Origin: Oscillospiraceae bacterium UBA6370 | GTDB taxonomy: Bacteria > Bacillota > Clostridia > Oscillospirales > Oscillospiraceae | NCBI GenBank assembly: GCA_002437735.1 | Contig: DJRC01000026.1 | Coordinates: forward strand, 1,920-39,078 | DNA: 37,159 nt | Direction of reading: 5' to 3' | Shown: one piece after another, positions 1-8,090 of the stretch | How the letters are laid out: each line of letters begins with the position of its first letter | Position numbering within the stretch: position 1 is the stretch's first letter | Program-made: the position numbers and the translations under genes | The notes under the pieces: model-generated | The model's input: the letters and a program-made list of their open reading frames with translations, nothing else | The model's database searches: none | Told to the model about the DNA's origin: nothing

Positions 1-50
1 ACCTTACCGGAGGTATCGGGGACCTGCTTAACGGAAACGATGATCTTCAT
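1..50 (-). CDS. etfB: Electron transfer flavoprotein beta subunit, N-terminal fragment
   Basis: The minus strand reads from an ATG at 50 into MKIIVSVKQVPDTSGKV and runs off the left edge. The KQVPDT signature near the N-terminus is typical of EtfB. A GGAGG-type ribosome binding site lies just upstream, within the 21-nt gap to bcd. EtfB with EtfA carries electrons to or from butyryl-CoA dehydrogenase; in clostridia the complex couples crotonyl-CoA reduction to ferredoxin reduction by flavin-based bifurcation. The order bcd-etfB is the usual clostridial one. Only 16 codons are visible, so the call rests on the motif and on context. Confidence 0.85.
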   Translation of the reverse strand, partial: MKIIVSVKQVPDTSGK

Positions 51-71
51 TGTTTTGTTACCTCCTCTTTC

Positions 72-1217
72 TTAGTTCACGCCGAGATACTTGGCGACGA
101 CCATACGCTGGACCTCGGAAGTACCCTCATAGATCTCGGTGATCTTCGCGTCGCGCATCATGCGCTCAACGGGATACTCACGGGTGTAGCCGTAACCGCC
201 GAAGAGCTGGACCGCGCGGCGGGTGACGTCGGAAGCGGTCTCCGCGGCGAAGAGCTTGGCCATGGCAGCGTCCATGGAGTAATCCTCATGGTTCTGCTTC
301 TTGCAGGCAGCGGCGTAAACGAGGTACTGAGCAGCCTGAGTGCGGGTGTGCATATCGGCCAGCTGGAACTGGGTGTTCTGGAACTGGCTGAGGCGGCGGC
401 CGAACTGGATGCGCTCCTTGGTGTACTTGACCGCCTCGTTGATGGCGCCCTCGGCAAGGCCCAGAGCCTGGGAAGCAATGCCGATACGGCCGCCGTCGAG
501 GGTCTTCATAGCGATCTTGAAGCCCTCGCCTTCCTTACCGAGCAGGTTCTCCTTGGGAACGACGCAGTCCTCGAAAACGAGGTCGCAGGTGGAGCTGCCG
601 CGGATACCCATCTTCTTCTCGTGCTTACCGGTGGAGAAGCCGGGGAAAGTGCTCTCGACAATGAAAGCGGAAATGCCGTGGTTGCCCTTGCTCTTGTCGG
701 TCATGGCGAACACGACGAAGGTGGAGGCAACGTTGCCGTTGGTGATGAAGCACTTGCTGCCGTTGAGGACGTAGTCGCCGTTCTCATTCTTGACAGCGAT
801 GGTCTGCTGGCCGGAAGCGTCCGTGCCGGCGCCGGGCTCGGTCAGGCCGAACGCGCCGATCTTGCGGCCGGAGAGAAGGTCGGGCAGATACTTCATCTTC
901 TGCTCCTCGGTGCCGTTCTCGAAGATCGGGGCGCAGCACAGGGAGGTATGAGCGGAAACAACGACCGCGGTGGTGCCGCAGACCTTCGCCAGCTCCTCAA
1001 CGCACATGGCATAGCTCAGAACGTCGCCGCCCGCGCCGCCATACTGCTTGGGGAAGTAAATGCCCATCATGCCGAGCTTGGCCATCTTTTCGACGGTCTC
1101 CATGGGGAAGCGCTCTTCCTCATCGAGTTCTTCGGCTAAAGGCTTGACTTCGGTTTCTGCAAATTCGCGATACATTTTGCGAACCAGCAGATGCTCTTTG
1201 GACAGATGGAAATCCAT
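72..1217 (-). CDS. bcd: Butyryl-CoA dehydrogenase (short-chain acyl-CoA dehydrogenase)
   Basis: A 381-residue acyl-CoA dehydrogenase of normal family length. It begins MDFHLSKEHLLVRKMYREFA. It has the flavin/substrate signature FGLTEPGAGTDASG near residue 125 and ends in the catalytic-base motif EIYEGTSEVQRM (Glu at about 364), the position used by short-chain enzymes of the Bcd type. It reduces crotonyl-CoA to butyryl-CoA in the acetyl-CoA pathway of butyrate formation, using electrons from EtfAB. The ATG is preceded by AGGAG at good spacing. etfB follows 21 nt downstream, so they are one operon. A promoter is visible at 1289-1317. The other pathway genes (crt, hbd) lie 9.5 kb away on the same strand. 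Confidence 0.93.
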   Translation of the reverse strand: MDFHLSKEHLLVRKMYREFAETEVKPLAEELDEEERFPMETVEKMAKLGMMGIYFPKQYGGAGGDVLSYAMCVEELAKVCGTTAVVVSAHTSLCCAPIFENGTEEQKMKYLPDLLSGRKIGAFGLTEPGAGTDASGQQTIAVKNENGDYVLNGSKCFITNGNVASTFVVFAMTDKSKGNHGISAFIVESTFPGFSTGKHEKKMGIRGSSTCDLVFEDCVVPKENLLGKEGEGFKIAMKTLDGGRIGIASQALGLAEGAINEAVKYTKERIQFGRRLSQFQNTQFQLADMHTRTQAAQYLVYAAACKKQNHEDYSMDAAMAKLFAAETASDVTRRAVQLFGGYGYTREYPVERMMRDAKITEIYEGTSEVQRMVVAKYLGVN

Positions 1218-1288
1218 AGTCTTTTTGCTCCTTCACTATAAATTATTTGGATTGTCTAATTTTTCACAAATCAGTCCCGTTCTTCTGT

Positions 1289-1317
1289 ATTATAAGCTTT
1301 CGGCGCTCAATACGCAA
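1289..1317 (-). promoter_or_regulatory. SigA-type promoter of bcd-etf
   Basis: On the minus strand TTGCGT and a perfect TATAAT are separated by 17 nt, leaving an untranslated leader of about 65 nt before the bcd ATG. The -35 is weak (3 of 6 matches). Confidence 0.65.
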
Positions 1318-1321
1318 GGAA

Positions 1322-1354
1322 AAGTCTCAAATCATTTCGCGATTTGAGACTTTC
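1322..1354. repeat. 13-bp inverted repeat upstream of the bcd promoter
   Basis: AAAGTCTCAAATC (1322-1334) and its exact complement (1342-1354) flank a 7-nt centre. It sits immediately upstream of the -35 box of bcd and about 100 bp downstream of the rny terminator. There is only a four-T tail on the minus strand, so it could be a back-up terminator or an operator for bcd. The function is not shown. Confidence 0.5.
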
Positions 1355-1454
1355 ACCAAATATGCACAAAATTTTTTGTCTCTTCTGCCCTTTTTGTGAA
1401 GGAATCCTTTCATTTTTGGAATCCTCTACATTTTCTGTTTTCATAGCGAGGCGG

Positions 1455-1493
1455 AAAAAGCACCGCCGAAGCGGCGCTTCGGCGGTGCTTTTT
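1455..1493 (-). terminator. Rho-independent terminator of rny
   Basis: An 18-bp perfect stem (1455-1472 with 1476-1493) closes a 3-nt loop, and the stem ends in a T-run on the minus strand. It begins 3 nt after the rny stop codon. Confidence 0.9.
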
Positions 1494-1495
1494 TC

Positions 1496-3046
1496 TCATT
1501 TGGCGTATTCGATGACCTTGGTCTCACGCAGCACATGGACCTTGATCTGACCGGGATACTCGAGCTCGCTCTCGATGCGCTTGGCCAGCTCGCGGGCAAG
1601 GATGACCATATCGTCCTCGCTCACCTGCTCGGGCTTGACCATCACGCGGACCTCGCGGCCCGCCTGAATGGCGTAGGAGGTCTCGACGCCGGGGTAGGAG
1701 CCGGTGATCTCCTCGAGCTTTTCGAGGCGCTTGATGTAGTTCTCGATGTTCTCGCGGCGGGCGCCGGGACGCGCGGCGGAGATGGCGTCGGCAGCCTGCA
1801 CAAGGCAGGCGACGACGGTCTGCGGCTCGACGTCGTTGTGGTGCGCCTGTACCGCGTGGATAACGTCCTCACGCTCGTGGTACTTGCGCAGGAACTCCAC
1901 GCCGAGCGCGACGTGGGTGCCCTCAAGCTCGTGGTCGACGGCCTTGCCGATATCGTGCAGCAGGCCCGCGCGCTTCGCCGTGGCGACATCCGCGCCGAGC
2001 TCGGCGGCCATCATGCCGGCAAGATGCGCGACCTCGATGGAGTGCTGGAGCACGTTCTGCCCGTAGCTCGTGCGGTAATGCAGGCGGCCGAGCAGCTTCA
2101 CCAGCTCGGGGTGCAGACCGCGCACGCCGGTCTCGAGCACCGCGCGCTCGCCCTCGGACTTGATGACGGCGTCCACCTCGCGGCGGGCCTTGGCGACCAT
2201 CTCCTCGATGTGGGTGGGGTGGATACGGCCGTCGGCGATCAGCTTTTCGAGCGCCAGACGCGCGACCTCGCGGCGCACCGGCTCGAAGCAGGAGACGGTG
2301 ATGGCCTCGGGCGTATCGTCGATGATGAGATCGACGCCCGTAAGCGTTTCAATGGTGCGGATGTTGCGGCCCTCGCGGCCGATGATGCGTCCCTTCATCT
2401 CGTCATTGGGCAGGGGAACCACGCTGACGGTGATCTCGGCGACGTGATCGGCGGCGCAGCGCTGAATGGCGGACGCCACGATCTCGCGGGCATACTGGTC
2501 CGCTTCGTCCTTGGCGCGGGCCTCGATCTCCTTGATCTTGAGGGCAGTCTCGTGGGTGACCTCGGACTCGACCTGCTCGATCAGGTACTTCTTGGCCTCG
2601 TCAGCCGTAAAGCCGGAGATGCGCTCGAGCATCTCGGTCTGGCTGCGCTTGATGATCTTGATCTCTTCGTTCTCCTTATCCAGAGCGGCGTGCTTCTGGG
2701 CAAGGGTCTCTTCCTTCTTCTCGATCGCGTCGGTCTTGCGGTCGATGTTTTCTTCCTTTTGCTGCAGGCGGCGTTCCTGCTTCTGCAGGTCGGCACGACG
2801 TTCCTTTTCTTCCTTCTCGTATTCCTTGCGGGAGCGGAGGATCTCCTCCTTCGCCTCCAGCGTGGCCTCGCGTTTTTTGCTCTCGGCGCTCTTGATGGCA
2901 TCGTTGATGATGCGCAGCGCCTCCTCTTCGGCGTTGGCGATCTTTTCCTTATCGTCCTTCGCCTTCTTGTTGCGGTACAGAATACAAGCAAGAATACCAA
3001 TGAAAAGTCCCGCCGCCAAGCCGATGACAAGGCTGGGTATATTCAT
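1496..3046 (-). CDS. rny: Ribonuclease Y
   Basis: 516 residues from the ATG at 3046, close to the usual 520. An upstream in-frame extension is possible, but the AGGAGG 7 nt before this ATG decides the start. Domains in order: N-terminal membrane anchor (about residues 5-24, [20 protein letters not shown]), a long charged coiled coil (about 30-200), a KH RNA-binding domain with [10 protein letters not shown] at 219-228, and an HD phosphohydrolase domain with the metal-binding His-Asp in [12 protein letters not shown] (364-365). RNase Y is the membrane-anchored endoribonuclease that starts mRNA decay in many Firmicutes. It is monocistronic: its own promoter lies at 3180-3208 and a strong terminator follows directly. 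Confidence 0.96.
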   Translation of the reverse strand: MNIPSLVIGLAAGLFIGILACILYRNKKAKDDKEKIANAEEEALRIINDAIKSAESKKREATLEAKEEILRSRKEYEKEEKERRADLQKQERRLQQKEENIDRKTDAIEKKEETLAQKHAALDKENEEIKIIKRSQTEMLERISGFTADEAKKYLIEQVESEVTHETALKIKEIEARAKDEADQYAREIVASAIQRCAADHVAEITVSVVPLPNDEMKGRIIGREGRNIRTIETLTGVDLIIDDTPEAITVSCFEPVRREVARLALEKLIADGRIHPTHIEEMVAKARREVDAVIKSEGERAVLETGVRGLHPELVKLLGRLHYRTSYGQNVLQHSIEVAHLAGMMAAELGADVATAKRAGLLHDIGKAVDHELEGTHVALGVEFLRKYHEREDVIHAVQAHHNDVEPQTVVACLVQAADAISAARPGARRENIENYIKRLEKLEEITGSYPGVETSYAIQAGREVRVMVKPEQVSEDDMVILARELAKRIESELEYPGQIKVHVLRETKVIEYAK

Positions 3047-3074
3047 TCGATTCCTCCTGTGTCCACTTTTGCTT

Positions 3075-3109
3075 CCATCGGAGCGGCCGGTCCGGCCGTG
3101 TCCCGATGG
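3075..3109 (-). other. Hairpin in the rny 5' untranslated region
   Basis: CCATCGG...CGGCCGG at 3075-3090 pairs with CCGGCCG...CCGATGG at 3092-3109, a long GC-rich hairpin about 30 nt before the rny ribosome binding site. A second inverted repeat (GGGAGAG/CTCTCCC, 3141-3160) lies nearer the transcription start. The roughly 125-nt leader is therefore structured. No known riboswitch was recognised. Confidence 0.5.
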
Positions 3110-3179
3110 TATATCAAAACGGGTTTTTGAATCAACAAACGGGAGAGCCCCTTCTCTCCCCTCCATAAATCCACCGAAT

Positions 3180-3208
3180 ATTGTAACCTTTTTGTAAACA
3201 AGTGTCAA
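3180..3208 (-). promoter_or_regulatory. SigA-type promoter of rny
   Basis: On the minus strand a perfect TTGACA and TACAAT are separated by 17 nt. Transcription would start near 3173, about 127 nt before the rny start codon. Confidence 0.85.
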
Positions 3209-3249
3209 GCAAAAACTATTTGTCGAAAAAGCGCGCGGGCGTCAGGGTG

Positions 3250-3993
3250 TCAGCTCTCGATGTAGGCCTCGGCGGCGTAGCCGACGCTGCCGTTGTAATG
3301 CACCACGTTCCAGCCCTGCCACGCGCCGTAGACCGTGACCGACGCGCCGTTCGGCATGCGCGCGATGGTCTGCCCCGCGGCGCTCGGGTAGCTGCGCAGG
3401 CGCAGCGGCGAGCCGCTCGTGGAGACAGTGCCCTGCACGACCGGCTGCGGCTCGATGAACGGCAGGCCGAAATACTCCGTCAGCGAGCGCGCCAGCTCAC
3501 GCGCGATGGCGTCCATGTTATTTTCTACCCAAGCAGCATCGGCGTAATTGTCGTGATAGCCCAACTCAAGCAGATTTGCCGGATACTTCGGCTGGCGCAC
3601 CTCGCCGAGCGCGGTGGTGGAGACGGTGCGCACGAGGTCGGGCAGCGGGTAGACGCGCTTGAGGTTTGCGGCGAACAGCTCCGCCGCGCGCTTTCCCTCC
3701 GCGCTCGTCGGATAGTAAAACACGAGTACGCCGCGCACATTGCCGGAATTTTCCGGCGCGGCGGCGTTGGAGTGGAGCGCCAGGTAGAAGTCAAAGCCGC
3801 CGAGGCGGTTCGCCTGCGCGATGGAGGACGCGGCGGTCATGTCCGGCGTGTTGCGCACAAAGCGGATGCCGTTGGCATAAAGATACGGCTCCAGCGCGTC
3901 GGCGAGCAGGTTCATATTATACTCCTCGCTGCCGCTTCCGGTGATGTAGGGATTTGACTCCTGCGTGGAGGGGCTGAGATAGATTTTCGGCAT
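3250..3993 (-). CDS. N-acetylmuramoyl-L-alanine amidase-like protein with SH3 domain
   Basis: 247 residues from the ATG at 3993, chosen because GGGAGG lies 7 nt upstream; an earlier in-frame ATG at 4017 has no such site. Residues 1-175 resemble the Amidase_3 zinc hydrolases that cut the amide bond between muramic acid and the stem peptide: Glu at 23/24, LALHSNA with His74, and NLLELGYHDN with Glu143. Residues about 195-245 form a bacterial SH3 domain (LRLRSYPSAAG, VTVYGAWQGWNVV). The first zinc ligand, normally the His of DPGHGG, is replaced in the N-terminal SPSTQES. There is no signal peptide, so it may act in the mother cell or be released some other way. It is transcribed alone, downstream of the TRAP operon terminator. 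The substrate is inferred from the family only. Confidence 0.75.
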   Translation of the reverse strand: MPKIYLSPSTQESNPYITGSGSEEYNMNLLADALEPYLYANGIRFVRNTPDMTAASSIAQANRLGGFDFYLALHSNAAAPENSGNVRGVLVFYYPTSAEGKRAAELFAANLKRVYPLPDLVRTVSTTALGEVRQPKYPANLLELGYHDNYADAAWVENNMDAIARELARSLTEYFGLPFIEPQPVVQGTVSTSGSPLRLRSYPSAAGQTIARMPNGASVTVYGAWQGWNVVHYNGSVGYAAEAYIES

Positions 3994-4077
3994 AACGACG
4001 CCTCCCTTTCCCTGCATCTTATGAGCCGCCGCGCCGTTTCATGTGCCGGCTTTTCGAATATCGGGAGCAAATGGGCA

Positions 4078-4111
4078 AAAATAAAGAGACGCCGAAGCGT
4101 CTCTTTATTTT
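4078..4111 (-). terminator. Terminator of the TRAP transporter operon
   Basis: A 15-bp perfect stem (4078-4092 with 4097-4111) with a CGAA-type tetraloop, and U-rich on the minus strand. It follows the TRAP permease stop by 17 nt. Confidence 0.9.
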
Positions 4112-4128
4112 CTCGTGTTTTCGGGAGC

Positions 4129-6093
4129 TCAGGCCGCAGCCTTCTTCTCTCTCTTGTTCTCGATCTTCTGGATGGCAAAGATGGCAACCAGAATGACGAT
4201 ACCGATGATGTCGGTGATGGTCTCGGGAATGATCATCATCAGACCGCCCGCCGTCAAAATGATGCGGGTGTACCACTTCATGTCGTGGATTAGGTAGCCC
4301 ATGAGGCCGGAGGCGATGGAGAGCATACCGAGCGTCGCGGTGACGGTGATGGAGACCACGCTCCAAACGGTGACGTTGTCGCCGACGAAGATCATCGCAT
4401 TGTTGTAAGCGAAGATGTAGGGGATGATGAACGCGGCGATCGCCAGACGGGTGGCGTTGAACGCGGTCTTCATCGGGGGCGCCTTGGCGATGGCGGAGCC
4501 TGCGTAGGCAGCCAGCGCGACGGGAGGCGTGATGTCGGCGACGATGCCGAAGTAGAACACGAACATATTGGCCGCCAGAACGTGCATATTCATGCCGTTG
4601 ATGAGGATGGGCGCGCAGGTGGAGGCCATGATGATGTAGTTCGCGGTCGTGGGCACGCCCATGCCGAGGATGATGCAGCAGACCATCGTGAGGAACAGGG
4701 CGATGAACAGGTGACCGCTGGAGAGTCTCACGACGTAGGTGATGAGCTTGCCGCCGAGGCCGGTCATCGTGATGCACACGGAGATGATGCCGGCGATGCC
4801 GCAGGCAATGCCGATGGACAGGCAGTTCTTGCCGCCGTTTTCAAGACCGTTGACGAACTTGGTCGGGGTCATGCGGTCGTCCTTATTGATGAGGCTGACC
4901 GCGATAGCGACGAGCGTCGCATAGATGGCGCTCTTGGCCATGGTCTGACCGGCAATGACCATCCAGGTCAGGACGATTAGGGGCAGGAGCAGATACATCT
5001 TCGGCAGAAGGCGCTTCCACTTGGGCAGCTCTTCACGCTTGAGGCCGACGAGGCCGAGCTTCTTGGCCTTGAAGTGGACGCCGAGGAAGATGCCGAGGAA
5101 GTACAGGAACGCGGGCAGGATCGCACGGACGATGATCTCAGAATACTCGTAGCCGGTCATTTCCGCCATGATGAACGCCGCAGCGCCCATGATGGGGGGC
5201 ATAATCTGGCCGCCGGTGGAGGCAGCCGCCTCGACCGCGCCGGCGAACTCGCCGGGATAGCCGGTCTTCTTCATCATCGGGATGGTCACGGAGCCGGTGG
5301 TAACGGTGTTGCCGACGGAGGAGCCGGAGACCATGCCGCACAGGGCGGAGGAGACAACCGCGACCTTCGCGGGACCGCCGGACGCCCAGCCGACCAGCGC
5401 GTTCGCGCAGTCGATGAAGAAGTTGGCGACACCGGTCGCCTCAAGGAACGCGCCGAACATCATGAACAGCGCGATGTAGGTCGAGCAGACGGAGATCGGC
5501 GTGCCGATGATGCCGTTGGTGGTATAGAAGATGTTGTAGACCACCAGGTCCAGGCTCATGTGACGGCCGACAAAGGCATAGAGGACGAACACAGCCGCCA
5601 CGCACAGGATGGGAACACCGACCGCACGGCGGCAGCACTCGGCGAGCACCAAAATGCCGACGATGCCGAGGATGACCTCGGTCTGGCCGATGGCGATACC
5701 CATGGAGACGATCTTCTTGAAGTTCGCCACATAGTAGAAGTAGGGGATACAGCCCACGATGGCAAGCAGAATGTCATACCAGGGCATGGAGTTGGGCTTT
5801 ACATTGCCCTTCTTGGCGGGGTAGACGAAGAACGTGAACAGAATGACCATGCCCACGAACAGGCAGCGGCGGATCTGTCCGCTCCAGGTGGCCCACAGGT
5901 TCATGTAGACCATGAAGAGCATGAAGGCGGCGAGCACGAAGCGGATGATCTGCTTCGGCACACCCTCCCAGATACGAACGTTGGATTCGCGGTCGTATTT
6001 CTTCATAATTTCGTCGACGTCGGCAGCAGTGCCGATGTCGGCGTCGTTCTCAACGACCGGCTGATCCAATACTTTCTTTTCAGCGTCAGACAT
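4129..6093 (-). CDS. TRAP transporter fused permease (DctQM-type, TAXI family)
   Basis: 654 residues from the ATG at 6093, which has AGGAGG upstream; an upstream in-frame extension lacks one. A charged cytoplasmic N-terminus (about 50 residues) is followed by many hydrophobic segments. The first four correspond to the small DctQ-like subunit. The rest is the large DctM-like subunit, with glycine-rich signatures such as SGSSVGNTVTTGSVTIP and MGVPTTANYIIMA. This fused 4TM/12TM permease is the form that partners TAXI binding proteins. It uses an ion gradient to import an organic substrate delivered by the binding lipoprotein encoded upstream. It is last of three genes, 41 nt after the DUF1850 gene. 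The substrate is unknown; carboxylates or amino acids are usual for the family. Confidence 0.92.
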   Translation of the reverse strand: MSDAEKKVLDQPVVENDADIGTAADVDEIMKKYDRESNVRIWEGVPKQIIRFVLAAFMLFMVYMNLWATWSGQIRRCLFVGMVILFTFFVYPAKKGNVKPNSMPWYDILLAIVGCIPYFYYVANFKKIVSMGIAIGQTEVILGIVGILVLAECCRRAVGVPILCVAAVFVLYAFVGRHMSLDLVVYNIFYTTNGIIGTPISVCSTYIALFMMFGAFLEATGVANFFIDCANALVGWASGGPAKVAVVSSALCGMVSGSSVGNTVTTGSVTIPMMKKTGYPGEFAGAVEAAASTGGQIMPPIMGAAAFIMAEMTGYEYSEIIVRAILPAFLYFLGIFLGVHFKAKKLGLVGLKREELPKWKRLLPKMYLLLPLIVLTWMVIAGQTMAKSAIYATLVAIAVSLINKDDRMTPTKFVNGLENGGKNCLSIGIACGIAGIISVCITMTGLGGKLITYVVRLSSGHLFIALFLTMVCCIILGMGVPTTANYIIMASTCAPILINGMNMHVLAANMFVFYFGIVADITPPVALAAYAGSAIAKAPPMKTAFNATRLAIAAFIIPYIFAYNNAMIFVGDNVTVWSVVSITVTATLGMLSIASGLMGYLIHDMKWYTRIILTAGGLMMIIPETITDIIGIVILVAIFAIQKIENKREKKAAA

Positions 6094-6134
6094 TGGTTTT
6101 TTTCTCCTCCTTTTTATTGGTGAACACCGTGACG

Positions 6135-6623
6135 TCAATAGAGGAAGAACTCATAATTGAGCGTCACCAGCGAATTTCTTCCACACAAATCACGCAGACT
6201 GATATCCGGGCCGTCCTTTACCTTCAAAAAGAAGTCGTAAACGGTAGCCACGGCATAACAGACTCCGGTCCTATCCTGATGTATGCCGGTGATGAGCATG
6301 GCTCCGTCGTCGGTATAGCTGAGCTCCTCTCCGGGATTCAGCTCCACCTGCACGCCGGCGCCGTAAGCATAATACTTACACTCCTCGGCATAGATCTTTC
6401 CTTCACTGATCTCAAAGGTGTCCGTCAGCGGATATTGGTTGACGGAATGCTTAAAGGTAATGGAAAAGCGATCCCCCTCGTCCATGCGGTAGCGCGCATA
6501 GAGCTCGCCGCTGTCCTTATTGCGGAGCGTCAGGTAATAGCCGGCGCGGGGAATCAAGAGGGAGGCCGCTGCAATAATCAAGACTATTGCAGCGGCCATG
6601 CTTATGCGTTGTCGCAGTTGCAC
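6135..6623 (-). CDS. DUF1850 domain protein of TRAP-TAXI operon
   Basis: 162 residues with an apparent GTG start at 6623. An in-frame ATG at 6599 has no ribosome binding site, and the site before the GTG is itself weak. An N-terminal hydrophobic segment (MAAAIVLIIAAASLLIP) suggests a membrane anchor or signal peptide. The rest matches the DUF1850 pattern, including FSITFKHSVNQYPLTDTFEI. DUF1850 proteins are almost always found between a TAXI binding protein and a fused TRAP permease, exactly as here (28 nt after the former, 41 nt before the latter). The molecular role is unknown; an accessory of the transporter is inferred from this linkage. Confidence 0.85.
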   Translation of the reverse strand: MQLRQRISMAAAIVLIIAAASLLIPRAGYYLTLRNKDSGELYARYRMDEGDRFSITFKHSVNQYPLTDTFEISEGKIYAEECKYYAYGAGVQVELNPGEELSYTDDGAMLITGIHQDRTGVCYAVATVYDFFLKVKDGPDISLRDLCGRNSLVTLNYEFFLY

Positions 6624-6651
6624 TTTCGCACTCTTTCAGGATTGGGTGTTC

Positions 6652-7656
6652 TTACAGAACGCCGATCTCCTTGTAGTACTTCTCAGCGCCGGGATGCAGG
6701 TCGAAGGAACCATCGACAGCACCCTCGGGGCTCAGATAACCGAACTTGGCCTGAGCCTTGGCCAGATCGCCCTGATTGTCGAACATGGCCTTGGTGATCT
6801 CATAAACGACATCCTCGCTGAGGTCCTTGGAGGCGGTGAAGACGGCCTTGACGGCGACGCAGACGGTCTCGTCCGCAACGCAGCTGTAGGTGCCGGCGGG
6901 CAGGTTATCCTGGACCAGGAACGGATAGTTGGTGGTCAGGTAGGAAACAGCCTCTTCGCTGAGGGAGGGCATATTGAAGTTGTAGGTGGTGGACAGGTCG
7001 GTCAGAGCGGGGGTGGGAGCACCGGAAACGGTGAAGGCCGCAACGCACTGGCCGTTCTTGAGGGCCTCAGCACCGCCGGCAAAGCCGTCGTACATGGGGT
7101 CGATATCCTCAAAGGTCATGCCGTAGGCTTCGAGGACCTGAGCCGCGTTCAGAGCGGTACCGGAGCCGACGTCGCCGACGCAGACGGTCTTGCCCTTGAG
7201 GTCTTCAATGCTCTTGATCTCGGGAGCGGTGACGAGCTGGACGGTCTCGTTGTAAACGCCCGCGACCCAAAGGGAGTTCTTGTCGGCAGCGCCGTCGAAC
7301 ATGGTCTCACCGCCGGAGCCGTTGTGAGCATAGTTCAGAACGTCGGACTGCAGGATGGACATCTGGGCCTGGTTGGCGGTGACGAGCTGGACGTTCGCCT
7401 TGGAGGCGCCGGAGTCGACAGCGGTGAGCTTGGACAGGCTCAGCTTGTCGCCGATGGTGGTGACGAGCGCGTTGCCAACGGCATAGTAAGTACCGGAGGT
7501 GCCGCCGGTGGCGATGACGATGTCAACAGGAGCGGCAGGGGTATCGGTCTGCTGGGTGTCGCCGTCGGTGCTGGGAGTCTCGGTGTTCTTATCGCCGCAG
7601 GCAACAAGAGCGAAGATCATAGCGACGGACAGGATGAGGGCTAAGAACTTTTTCAT
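6652..7656 (-). CDS. TAXI family TRAP transporter solute-binding lipoprotein
   Basis: 334 residues from the ATG at 7656, with AGGAG 7 nt upstream; a TTG two codons earlier is the only other start. It has a lipoprotein signal, with lipobox LVAC and lipidated Cys20, then a low-complexity Thr/Pro linker. The mature part opens with the TAXI signature IVIATGGTSGTYYAVGNAL and continues with AVDSGASKANVQLV and LKGKTVCVGDVGSGTALNA. It captures the substrate outside the membrane and hands it to the permease encoded downstream. As first gene it follows a strong promoter (7804-7832) and an unusual leader. The ligand is not predictable from the sequence. Confidence 0.93.
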   Translation of the reverse strand: MKKFLALILSVAMIFALVACGDKNTETPSTDGDTQQTDTPAAPVDIVIATGGTSGTYYAVGNALVTTIGDKLSLSKLTAVDSGASKANVQLVTANQAQMSILQSDVLNYAHNGSGGETMFDGAADKNSLWVAGVYNETVQLVTAPEIKSIEDLKGKTVCVGDVGSGTALNAAQVLEAYGMTFEDIDPMYDGFAGGAEALKNGQCVAAFTVSGAPTPALTDLSTTYNFNMPSLSEEAVSYLTTNYPFLVQDNLPAGTYSCVADETVCVAVKAVFTASKDLSEDVVYEITKAMFDNQGDLAKAQAKFGYLSPEGAVDGSFDLHPGAEKYYKEIGVL

Positions 7657-7797
7657 ACGCAATCTCCTTTTTGTTTTACCGTTTCGGCAACGTTACCGCC
7701 GGTCGGGGACATTCTGCACAGCGTTGTCCAATGCTGTGCATGAGCGCCGGCCGGCGCTTCCTCGTTTTGCAAAACGGCCAATGTACCTCTTCGAGGC
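7657..7797 (-). promoter_or_regulatory. Structured 5' leader of the TRAP operon
   Basis: A leader of about 140 nt contains three self-complementary blocks: CGTTTTGCAAAACG (7763-7776), the 16-bp palindrome AGCGCCGGCCGGCGCT (7743-7758), and a hairpin with arms TGCACAGC/GCTGTGCA (7715-7722, 7733-7740). No known riboswitch was recognised, and no T-run follows the stems, so translation-level or protein-mediated control is more likely than attenuation. From 7833 to 8044, upstream of the promoter, the sequence is AT-rich and I see no gene in it. Confidence 0.45.
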
Positions 7798-7803
7798 ATA
7801 GCC

Positions 7804-7832
7804 ATTATAACTTATTGCAAGTTTTATTGCAA
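7804..7832 (-). promoter_or_regulatory. SigA-type promoter of the TRAP operon
   Basis: On the minus strand TTGCAA and a perfect TATAAT are spaced 17 nt. A second TTGCAA lies within the spacer. Confidence 0.85.
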
Positions 7833-8044
7833 GACACTTTTATACTTTTGGCTATTCGCACAAAATTAAGGCAAAATCTTTTTTTCTCAGCCCTTTCTTT
7901 TTCCACTCCTTCCGTTATTTCACACAAATTTTTTGGCGACGACAAATTTTTACTTTTTCTTTCTATATAAAATTTTCATGCACCTTATTATGATTTATGC
8001 AAGTTTTCCTTCACCGTCCGTCATTTCAGCCAAATTCGAGGCAA

Positions 8045-8076
8045 AAAAACAGTCACTCTGACGAGTGACTGTTTTT
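8045..8076 (-). terminator. Terminator of thrS
   Basis: A 14-bp perfect stem (8045-8058 with 8063-8076) has a 4-nt loop and a T-run on the minus strand. It starts 14 nt after the thrS stop. Confidence 0.92.
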
Positions 8077-8090
8077 CCAAAAATAGCGGT

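Noticed and set aside
288..1139. Long open frame opposite bcd, and similar long frames opposite rny, the TRAP permease, thrS, glmS and pckG
   Set aside because: They are antisense shadows of GC-rich genes, with repetitive Leu/Ala/Gly/Asp composition, no ribosome binding site and no family motifs.
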